Shown piece by piece: positions 17,556 to 25,348 of a DNA stretch of 44,272 nt (position 1 is its first letter; every line of letters begins with the position of its first letter). The stretch lies in assembly GCA_964448105.1 (NCBI GenBank), contig CAYUVK010000035.1, positions 1 to 44,272 of the forward strand, given 5' to 3'. Below the pieces are notes generated by a model. The model ran no database searches. It was given only the letters and a program-made list of their open reading frames with translations, and had not been told where the DNA came from. The position numbers were made by a program, and so were the translations under genes. This stretch comes from CAVQBP01 sp964448105. Its GTDB lineage: Bacteria > Bacteroidota > Ignavibacteria > Ignavibacteriales > Ignavibacteriaceae.

Positions 17556-19352
17556 ATGGAACTGCATCTAATTGATATAATAATTATTGCTCTCTACCTG
17601 GTTATTATAATCATTGCCGGTTCTTACATGTCAGGCAGAGCTTCTGTAGATCTTGATGCCTATTTTCTCGGCAGTAAAAAAATACCATGGTATTATCTAA
17701 GTGTTTCAAATGCCGGGGGTATGTTTGATATTTCCGGGACGATGTGGCTGGTTTATATCACTTTTGTTTATGGAATGAAGAGTCTGTTTATACCGTGGAT
17801 ATGGCCTCTTTTTAATCAAATATTTTTGATGGTTTATCTTGCCGCCTGGTTAAGGAGATCAAATGTCTTAACCGGTGCCGAATGGATTACTACAAGATTT
17901 GACCAGGAAACTACAGGGGGAAAACTTGCCCACCTTGTTACTGTTATATTTTCTGTAGTATCTATTATTGGATTTTTAAGCTATGGGTTTGTAGGCATAG
18001 GCAAGTTTGCCAAGATCTTTCTCCCATGGAATTGGTCTCCGCACGTTTATGGAATAATTATTACCGTTGCTACGGGAATTTATGTAGTAAAAGGGGGTAT
18101 GTTCGGAGTGATATTGACAGATGTTATGCAGTATATTTTGATGACTATCTCGTCCATAATAATTGCAGTTATTGCTATGAATAAAGTATCTCCTGAAATG
18201 TTAAGCGCTGTTACTCCCGCAGGATGGCAAAATATTCTATTCGGGTGGCATCTTAATCTGGATTGGTCGGGGATTATGAATTCGGTTAATGCTAAAATTG
18301 CAGCGGACGGTTATTCATTATTTACTATATTTATTATGATGGCTGTCTTTAAGGGTCTTTTTGTTAGTTTAGCCGGTCCGGTTGCAACCCAGAGCCTGCA
18401 GAGAATTTTGGCAGCTAAAACTCCAAGGGAAGCAGCGCTGATGAATGGTTTGGCAGTTATTGTAGTATCTATACCGCGTTACCTGATGGTTGGGGGACTT
18501 ACAATATTAGCACTTGCTTTTTTTAGTCCGCAGTTAAAAGCTATGGGAGCCAATATAGATTTTGAATTAATTCTTCCGTTCGCAATCAGCAATTTTATAC
18601 CTGTTGGTTTAATGGGATTACTACTTGCAGGTATGCTTTCCGCATATATGTCTACAACTTCATCCTTTCTAAATTTAGGACCTGCATATATAGTGAACGA
18701 TATTTATAAGAAATATTTTAAACCAAATGCTTCCAACAAAACATATATAAAAATGAGCTATTTGGTATCCATTATTGTTACTTTGGCAAGCATAGTGTTT
18801 GGGTTATATATTGAATCGGTTGATACGGCTACATTATGGATTGTAGGAGCGCTCTGGGGCGGGTCGGCTGCAGCTAATGTATTGAAATGGTATTGGTGGC
18901 GGTTTAACAGCTATGGATACTTCTGGGGGATGTTGGCAGGATTATTAATTGCTTTGGTTATGCCTGTTGCATTCCCGGACACAAACCTGCTGTTTGTTTA
19001 TCCTTATATCTTAGCAATTTCAATGCTTGGAAGCTTATTGGGAGCATTATTTACAAAACCGGAAAAGAATGAACTGCTTATTAAATTTTATACTTCCGTG
19101 AGACCCTGGGGATTCTGGAAACCGGTTCTTGAAAAAGTTAAAAAACAAAACCCGGATTTTGTAGAGAATAAGAACCTTGGAAGAGATTCTTTCAATATTT
19201 TTATCGGAACCATTTGGCAGATTTCTCTTATGGGAGCACCTTTGGCATTTGTGATAAAAAACTGGTCTTTATTGGCTGTTCTTGTTTTGATTGCTGCTAT
19301 AACCTCTTTTATTCTGAAAAAGAACTGGTATAACAAATTGGAAAGTAATTAA
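17556..19352 (+). CDS. Sodium:solute symporter (SSS family)
   Basis: Inner-membrane transporter of 598 residues with 13-14 hydrophobic segments. The first helix (LIDIIIIALYLVIIIIAGSY) is followed by DLDAYFLGSKKIPWYYLSVSNAGG, the usual SSS opening, and the helix-8 region contains the AGMLSAYMSTTSSFLNL stretch matching the family's sodium-site helix. Members import sugars, amino acids, proline or other organic solutes with Na+. Given the glycosidases in the window, sugar uptake is a fair guess but cannot be shown. It is transcribed alone, divergent from the chemotaxis sensor, which might sense the same compound. Confidence 0.88.
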   Translation: MELHLIDIIIIALYLVIIIIAGSYMSGRASVDLDAYFLGSKKIPWYYLSVSNAGGMFDISGTMWLVYITFVYGMKSLFIPWIWPLFNQIFLMVYLAAWLRRSNVLTGAEWITTRFDQETTGGKLAHLVTVIFSVVSIIGFLSYGFVGIGKFAKIFLPWNWSPHVYGIIITVATGIYVVKGGMFGVILTDVMQYILMTISSIIIAVIAMNKVSPEMLSAVTPAGWQNILFGWHLNLDWSGIMNSVNAKIAADGYSLFTIFIMMAVFKGLFVSLAGPVATQSLQRILAAKTPREAALMNGLAVIVVSIPRYLMVGGLTILALAFFSPQLKAMGANIDFELILPFAISNFIPVGLMGLLLAGMLSAYMSTTSSFLNLGPAYIVNDIYKKYFKPNASNKTYIKMSYLVSIIVTLASIVFGLYIESVDTATLWIVGALWGGSAAANVLKWYWWRFNSYGYFWGMLAGLLIALVMPVAFPDTNLLFVYPYILAISMLGSLLGALFTKPEKNELLIKFYTSVRPWGFWKPVLEKVKKQNPDFVENKNLGRDSFNIFIGTIWQISLMGAPLAFVIKNWSLLAVLVLIAAITSFILKKNWYNKLESN

Positions 19353-19415
19353 TAATTCAAAGGAGTAAAATGGCTAAATAAAGGTCAGAATTATTACGAT
19401 AGTTTAGGTTAATTT

Positions 19416-19447
19416 CTTAACCAAAGGTTTTTAAACCTCTGGTTAAG
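19416..19447. terminator. Hairpin terminator between convergent genes
   Basis: Arms CTTAACCAAAGGTTT and AAACCTCTGGTTAAG form a 14-pair stem with one A-C mismatch and a 2-base loop. It lies between the symporter stop and the end of the convergent remnant at 19468. There is no long T-run. Confidence 0.6.
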
Positions 19448-19467
19448 ATAGATTTATTAAAGAATAT

Positions 19468-19764
19468 TTAGAGTATAATTATTTTAACAAAATCATTTTT
19501 TTGCTCAACCTTTGTATTATAGCGGAATAAGGCGGAATTACCTTTGCTGCCGATATAAGAGGAACCAGCTGCAACTATCTTCCCTTCACTCTGGATTGCT
19601 GTTGAATACAAATAACTGTTGCCTTGAAGATTCAGTGCCGTGGTTACTATACCTTCCTGTCTAACCAAAGTGTTTAGTTGCCCTAACTGTGGGAGGGATT
19701 CTTTTGAAGATACTAATAGAATTAAAGTTATAAAAAGGATGTTTAATCTCCTGTAATTTTTCAT
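19468..19764 (-). pseudogene. Collapsed delta-60 repeat T9SS gene
   Basis: A 98-codon remnant. The N-terminus is a signal peptide (NILFITLILLVSS) followed by a delta-60-type repeat, YLYSTAIQSEGKIVAAGSSY through NSALFRYNT, a unit normally repeated many times in large exported proteins. The frame then runs into a short unrelated end. One base out of frame, on the complement of 19479-19502, the DNA encodes KKMILLK and a stop, the same ending as the intact T9SS protein at 20242. So an internal deletion joined the first repeat out of frame to the last codons of the sorting domain. If translated it would be a short secreted fragment without a sorting signal. Confidence 0.65.
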
Positions 19765-19917
19765 AATCTGACCTTTTGATTTGTTCGTTGTTGATTTAAT
19801 AAATAATTGTTTTTAGTAAAAAGCCTGGTCTGTTTCCAATACAATTAAATAATTGAAGTTTCGCAAAATATTTTTATGATATCAGGCTGACCCAAAAGTA
19901 ATTTATAATTTGAAATC

Positions 19918-19986
19918 TGTCAGTCTGAGCCTGTCGAAGACTGAAAGCTGCTTAAACTGTCACACTTCGACAGGCTCAGTGTGACA
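19918..19986. repeat. Dispersed long inverted repeat, copy 2, with hairpin cluster to 20054
   Basis: Arms 19918-19944 and 19960-19986 match the copy at 10697-10763 nearly base for base. The right flank TTTTTTTTGGACAACCTC matches flanks of other copies. The remaining part of the 477-base gap holds another hairpin, AGGCTTT (20034-20040) with AAAGCCT (20048-20054), and short palindromes such as GCCATAAATGGC near 20104. I see no gene there. Confidence 0.75.
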
Positions 19987-20241
19987 TTAGTTCTTTTTTT
20001 TGGACAACCTCACCGAATTAGCCAAGAAATACTAGGCTTTAGCTACAAAAGCCTTATTTATGGATTAAAGTCCCTTTATACTTGTGAACCTATTTAACCC
20101 TCGCCATAAATGGCTGGGCAGTGAAACTACACTTTTGTATCTTCACTAAATGAGAAAAATACTATCTTTGAAGTCTTAACACTGATTTCAATAACTGACT
20201 ATCAGCATTAATTAAGGGACTTATTTATTGGAGTAATTATA

Positions 20242-23091
20242 TTACTTCAACAAAATCATCTTTTTAACATTTTTAAAAGTTCCCTTGCTGTAATCTGCTT
20301 CAATGCTGTACAAGTAGACGCCGCTGCTAAGATTTAAAGCATTAAAATTAATTTCGTGCAGACCTGCACTTTGTTCACCAACGAATAAATCTTTAATTTT
20401 TCTTCCGAGTAAATCATATAATATTAGCTTTACAAAGCTTTGTTCGGCTAAAGAATATTTTATATCTGTTGAAGGATTGAAGGGGTTAGGATAATTCCGG
20501 AACAAATTAAAAGTAGAGGGTATTTTCTCTGCCGATTCTACCGAAGTGAAATGAGCAGCATTTGTTGGAAAGAATATATTATCTAACCATACACCTGCAT
20601 TATTATTTGCAGCTATACCATAATTTTGATAAACCCATTTTAAAATATGTTTGCCGGCAGGTATCTGATAAGTTTTAAAAGTCCAATCATTAAAACCGGA
20701 AAAGTAATCTTGAATAAGACTATCAATATAAAATCCTAAAGTAGTAAGAAATGACTCATCTGTTTTAACGGCAAATTCTATACTGCTGTCCGCAGGCAAA
20801 TCAATGCTTATTTCTAAAGTCGATGATTGATTACTGCCGATATTTCCCGCCTGAATTGAAAAACTGCCTGTCTGAGTGGTTTTATTTGTAATAGCCCATT
20901 GTGCATCACCATAAGTTTTCCATGAGAATAAATCAGTTAAATTATTATGTTCAAATGTTTCGGTGTATTTATCAGGAACAATCGCATAAGATGTTGCGGC
21001 GGGTTGAAAGTTTCTTTGCGAACCTGTCGAATCTTTAACAGTAACATTCAGATTTAACGAATAAACACCTTTTTGCAATGGTGTAAGACCTGCATTGCTG
21101 CCATCAGCTACAATCTGGTCAGAATTAGAATTCGGGGAGTTTAATATCCATATAAAGCTTGTTATAAAATTACCAACAGAGGGAGCCGAAACACCAGCTG
21201 TAAAATTAACTTTTTCGTTTATTTTTGCATCTGTGTTCTTTGGTTCAATATCTGCGGCAAAAAGTTGATCGGGAATATAACGGGATGATCCGCTGTTTTG
21301 AAGACTGTATGTCATTTTAGGAAAATCAAAAGTCTGGTTAATGTCTACACCCGCATTCATTAATAATGTATCGGCATCAGGCTCAAATGGCATTGCATTA
21401 TCTGAAATTTTCCAAATAGCTTCCTGTGCAAAGTAATCATCAAATATGTTGCAATAATAACCGAGAGAATCTATATATTTTACAAGCTTTAATAATGGTT
21501 GAGCAGCATTTATCCCGTTCCATTTATCCAGGGGAGGCGCAACTGCAAATGTCACGGCTGAATCGGGGGGTAGAAGAAAGTGATCAATACATGCTGCATA
21601 AATTCCATATAATGTTCTCGTTTCCCCCGGATTTAAGAATAAACTTCCTGAATGATTGACAACAAAATTCTGCTGGTAATCGCCGGTATTAACTAAAATA
21701 TCTCCGGGGTTAATATCGATTATTAAACCGGCTTGAGCAGCAAGCTTATCTATATCGGATTGAAGCGGCGGTTTTGACTCGTCACCCATTAGATCATTTT
21801 CATGGCCTGCGCTGGGCCAGCCTGCACGTTGATTGCTATTAAGAAAATTTTGATCATCGCTTAAATTATCACCGGGATGCTTGGAGTGATACAAATTTAA
21901 AAAATCACTTGCTGAATATTTTGTTGTATTATCCTGTTCATTTAACCAGCTGCCGTCGGGTTGTTTTACGAATGAAGAATATTGATCATCTAAACCCATT
22001 AAGTGACCGGCTTCGTGTCCAAAAGTACCGGCATCATTATCGGAAGGATACCATGTTCCTCCAACAACTCCGCTATTTGGTGTACCCAGATTATCGCAGA
22101 CACTAGTTCCTTTTCCGCAAGCAAGCTTAATATCATCAAATCCTGCAGTGCCCGGTGGCATTGAAGCGCCAGGATGCGAAAGGGTTCCGATGTCCATTTG
22201 TATTTTCTTACCGCTGCTTGTTGTGACTCCATTCCATTTATTATAAATATCTTTTACTATTTTTAATTCATTTGCATCATTGTCGCAGGGCCCGTAAAAC
22301 TCAAGATTTAACTTAATATGAATTGTATTATTATCGGGAGGAGTAAAATTATTGTAGTTATTACCAAAAATAGATACATCGTCACCAAAGAAACCTCCCT
22401 TACCGCTTAACGTCGCAGTACCGTTTCCTACAGCGTCATAAAGTGATTCTTCATAACCGATTTCAACACCCCCATGCGGAATTTGTACTGCATCTTTTAC
22501 TGAAGCAATTGCAATGTATTTCACTCGTATTTTGTCAAGGTTTGCTCGAGAAAAATTTTTTTTGTCAATTGAAAAAGAAGACCCCAATATTGAATTGCAT
22601 GGATCTTGCGGAATGATATTGATTTTCTCCGGAGGAGTATAGTTTAAATTATAATCAGCAGGAATATTGGAATTAATAGTTGAAATTATATTTTGTATTT
22701 CCTGCTGTCCTGTGTTTTTGACTTTTACCTGCATTGTTGTACTGTTCGCAGTAATAGTGAATATTGCAAATGACCCTCCCTTTACAGTATCATCTTTATA
22801 ATCTGAATTTAACGAAAAGAAATTTTCAGTTTGTATCTTTTGCCATATTTTTTCTACCTGTGTGCTGTTAATTGTGAAACTTGTATCAAGGAGGATCTGC
22901 GGCAAAGTTCCTCCCTTTGATCTGAAAAAATGTACTTGACCATTTGCAAGAATTGTTATCGTTTCGGATTCTGTCCATGGTGCGATACCACCTGTTGTCC
23001 CTACTAACTTAAAATCTGATGGGGGATTTTGTGCATATAAAATAAAAGGTATTAATATTAACAAAGCCGACAAAAACTTTGCAGATTTCAT
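20242..23091 (-). CDS. T9SS-secreted protein with metzincin-like HExxH motif
   Basis: A 949-residue exported protein: signal peptide (SAKFLSALLILIPFILYAQ), a long N-terminal domain, then the zinc motif H359-E-A-G-H363-L-M-G-L-D-D369, which fits HExxHxxGxxD as in some metzincin-type proteases. A PKD-like beta domain follows (about 620-710), then a jelly-roll-like segment with the WAITNKTTQTGSFSIQAG stretch, and at the C-terminus a type IX sorting domain (FRNYPNPFNPSTDIKYSL ... SSGVYLYSI ... KKMILLK). It should cross the outer membrane through the T9SS and be released or surface-bound. Proteolytic activity is inferred from the motif; the substrate is unknown. Confidence 0.85.
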   Translation of the reverse strand: MKSAKFLSALLILIPFILYAQNPPSDFKLVGTTGGIAPWTESETITILANGQVHFFRSKGGTLPQILLDTSFTINSTQVEKIWQKIQTENFFSLNSDYKDDTVKGGSFAIFTITANSTTMQVKVKNTGQQEIQNIISTINSNIPADYNLNYTPPEKINIIPQDPCNSILGSSFSIDKKNFSRANLDKIRVKYIAIASVKDAVQIPHGGVEIGYEESLYDAVGNGTATLSGKGGFFGDDVSIFGNNYNNFTPPDNNTIHIKLNLEFYGPCDNDANELKIVKDIYNKWNGVTTSSGKKIQMDIGTLSHPGASMPPGTAGFDDIKLACGKGTSVCDNLGTPNSGVVGGTWYPSDNDAGTFGHEAGHLMGLDDQYSSFVKQPDGSWLNEQDNTTKYSASDFLNLYHSKHPGDNLSDDQNFLNSNQRAGWPSAGHENDLMGDESKPPLQSDIDKLAAQAGLIIDINPGDILVNTGDYQQNFVVNHSGSLFLNPGETRTLYGIYAACIDHFLLPPDSAVTFAVAPPLDKWNGINAAQPLLKLVKYIDSLGYYCNIFDDYFAQEAIWKISDNAMPFEPDADTLLMNAGVDINQTFDFPKMTYSLQNSGSSRYIPDQLFAADIEPKNTDAKINEKVNFTAGVSAPSVGNFITSFIWILNSPNSNSDQIVADGSNAGLTPLQKGVYSLNLNVTVKDSTGSQRNFQPAATSYAIVPDKYTETFEHNNLTDLFSWKTYGDAQWAITNKTTQTGSFSIQAGNIGSNQSSTLEISIDLPADSSIEFAVKTDESFLTTLGFYIDSLIQDYFSGFNDWTFKTYQIPAGKHILKWVYQNYGIAANNNAGVWLDNIFFPTNAAHFTSVESAEKIPSTFNLFRNYPNPFNPSTDIKYSLAEQSFVKLILYDLLGRKIKDLFVGEQSAGLHEINFNALNLSSGVYLYSIEADYSKGTFKNVKKMILLK

Positions 23092-23358
23092 ATGTGTCCT
23101 TTGGAAATAATTAAAATGAAAAGTGTTAAAAAGAAAAAGGTTTATTTAAAAAGAAATTAAAAGGAGAGAATAATTTTTAAATCATTTTTAAATAAATTCA
23201 CTTTTATATTAAAACTACGAAGATTTTGTTTAATGTCAATTAAAATACCTGTGATAGCAAGCATAAGAAATAGAATTTTATTAATAGGAAATAATTTTGT
23301 AATAATTCGACTAGAAAGGGTGTTCTAAATTTTAAAATTTTAGCTAATAGTTATTACA

Positions 23359-23385
23359 GATACTATCCTTTTAAGGGATGGTATC
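23359..23385. terminator. Hairpin downstream of glycosyltransferase gene
   Basis: GATACTATCC and GGGATGGTATC form a stem just past the stop of the minus-strand gene that ends at 23393. The rest of the gap 23092-23358 is AT-rich with no gene seen and should contain the promoter of the T9SS protein. Confidence 0.5.
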
Positions 23386-23392
23386 GTATCCG

Positions 23393-24934
23393 TTAAATAA
23401 AATGCTTTATTTTTTCCCACACTTTGTTTAAATCCGTTTTAGGATCTTTACAAATAAAAATATCTACATTCTCATAAGACATACCGTATTTGCTTGAATG
23501 ATGAGCAGCAAGCTTAACATCGTTAAAAAATTCACTGTTGTCTTTGTAGTTGGAACCAATAACGATTAATACTTTCCCTTTATAATCTTTTGGATAGCCC
23601 CAGATCCAGTAGTTATTGTGTGAAGAAATAGCTTCAGGTAAATTATATTTCTTTCTATAAAAATTAACTGCTCCGGCTTCACCGTAATTTTGTCCGAATA
23701 TTAATGCTTCTTTTTTCTCTTCGGGGGATAATTGGTTATATGCTATTGCAACTTTTCTAACCATATCCTCCCAGCCGAATCGATCAGCATAAAACTGGGG
23801 AAGAAGTCCTAATTCCGATCTCTCACCGCTTTCGGGTTTAATTCCCAGTGTTTCAGAAAATTTTATAAAAGAATTAACATTTAAAACAGGAATTGCAAAA
23901 GGAGTAACTATAAAAGCAAAAGGAATAACAATGATTACTAATATAGTCCTGACAAAATTTCTTAAATATTTTTCTATTAAGTAATCTGTACCCACTACTC
24001 CGGCAGCTAACATTACAGGGTATAAAACACCCATATAATACGGCTTCCCATTATTGAATACAAAAACTAAAAACACAGAAATGAAAATCCATCCGATGAT
24101 GTTGTAGGTTTTTCCTTGCTTATTAAAAAACAAGAAATAAATTCCAGTAAAAGGGAATAAAATATAGCCGGGATTTAATTCCATCAAAGAACCCAAAGCA
24201 AATTCTCCGATCCCCATTGGTTTATTTTTATATGCTGAAGCGTTGTGCATAAACTCAAGGGTTGGAAAACTATTTGTCATTTGCCAGATGATGTTCGGAA
24301 GAAATATAATTAGTGCGATAACGACACCAATCCAGAGCTCTTTTGATTTCAACTGGCTTCTATATTTAGTTAGAATCAAACCAACAGCAAGACCAAATCC
24401 TAAAAATAAAAATGTTAACTTATTTTGAAGACCTATACCGAACAATAAACCAATTATGAGCCAGAGTTTCGGATTATTTGTATTTATCAACCTAATAAGA
24501 AAATAAAACATTAAAGCAGATAAAAGAATATCAAATGAATTCATTGAAAAGTAACCGCTGTTACCCAAAATTACTCCTGAAAAAATTACAAGGGATGCTG
24601 TAAATATTTGAGCGAATTTTCCTCCCTGCAGTTCACGGGCAATTAAACCTGATATAAATACAATAACCGAACCGGCTAAATATGAAAAGATCCTTATGCC
24701 GAAAATCGAATCTCCGAATAAAGATCTTGAGACCGCAAGTATAGCTGCGGATAACGGCTGTAAATCAACATAACCCCAGGCAAGATGTTTTGATGTTTCT
24801 ATGTAATAATACTCATCCCTAAAAAGTCCGTAGTTACCTGCAAAAATTATTAATAAGATTAATTTGAATAAAGATAAATAGATAAGAATTGCATTTGTAG
24901 AAGTTAATTTCTTAGACGAAATGAATTGTTTCAT
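23393..24934 (-). CDS. Glycosyltransferase family 39-like membrane protein
   Basis: Integral membrane protein of 513 residues with about 11-12 hydrophobic helices, of the ArnT/PMT type (GT39/GT83 clan). The first periplasmic loop has the family's acidic motif in NYGLFRDEYYYIE followed by HLAWGYVDLQPLSAAI. Such enzymes move a sugar from a polyprenyl-phosphate carrier to a lipid or protein on the outer face of the inner membrane. The C-terminal soluble domain of about 130 residues, with YGEAGAVNFYRKKYNLPEAISS, is typical of this branch in Bacteroidota. The acceptor is unknown. The gene stands alone. Confidence 0.87.
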   Translation of the reverse strand: MKQFISSKKLTSTNAILIYLSLFKLILLIIFAGNYGLFRDEYYYIETSKHLAWGYVDLQPLSAAILAVSRSLFGDSIFGIRIFSYLAGSVIVFISGLIARELQGGKFAQIFTASLVIFSGVILGNSGYFSMNSFDILLSALMFYFLIRLINTNNPKLWLIIGLLFGIGLQNKLTFLFLGFGLAVGLILTKYRSQLKSKELWIGVVIALIIFLPNIIWQMTNSFPTLEFMHNASAYKNKPMGIGEFALGSLMELNPGYILFPFTGIYFLFFNKQGKTYNIIGWIFISVFLVFVFNNGKPYYMGVLYPVMLAAGVVGTDYLIEKYLRNFVRTILVIIVIPFAFIVTPFAIPVLNVNSFIKFSETLGIKPESGERSELGLLPQFYADRFGWEDMVRKVAIAYNQLSPEEKKEALIFGQNYGEAGAVNFYRKKYNLPEAISSHNNYWIWGYPKDYKGKVLIVIGSNYKDNSEFFNDVKLAAHHSSKYGMSYENVDIFICKDPKTDLNKVWEKIKHFI

Positions 24935-25127
24935 TTAATTACCCTTGAGGTTAACCTGTTGAAGCCATAAAAAATTAAATTTGAACAAGCAATCTTAAAT
25001 AAAAAATAACTTTTAATCGTGAAAAAATATTATTTGTGGAATAAATTAGTGATTACCGGTATTTCATAAATATAAGAATAATTCGATTTATGCAATGAAA
25101 TCCGGATGCTTATTTCGAAAGCAATTG

Positions 25128-25155
25128 AATATCAAATATCGAGTATCCGGTATTA
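25128..25155. repeat. Degenerate 7-base tandem repeat, array 1
   Basis: Four units of 7 bases with the core (A/G)(A/T)ATC: AATATCA, AATATCG, AGTATCC, GGTATTA. Similar arrays occur at 25320, 40773 and 42337. Confidence 0.55.
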
Positions 25156-25158
25156 CCC

Positions 25159-25242
25159 GGCAGTCATGCTCCATACCATGATTGGAATTAAGTTTTTTCT
25201 ATATTTCCAATTGTTCAAGTCATGGATTGGTCCATGACAGCC
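25159..25242. repeat. Long imperfect hairpin in the 24935-25348 gap
   Basis: The left arm from GGCAGTCATG pairs with the right arm ending CATGACAGCC. Inner blocks CCATGA / TCATGG and TTGGAA / TTCCAA also pair. With the two heptamer arrays it accounts for much of this 414-base gap, in which I see no gene. Confidence 0.6.
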
Positions 25243-25319
25243 AAGTCAAATGTATAGAAATGTTAGAAACACAACACTAGATGCTCGTTACAGAAGGAGC
25301 TAAATTATCCAGTTATCAA

Positions 25320-25340
25320 GCATCGAGAATCCAGAATCAA
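25320..25340. repeat. Degenerate 7-base tandem repeat, array 2
   Basis: Units GCATCGA, GAATCCA, GAATCAA run up to 8 bases before the stop codon of the minus-strand phosphorylase gene. Confidence 0.55.
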
Positions 25341-25348
25341 GAAATTTT

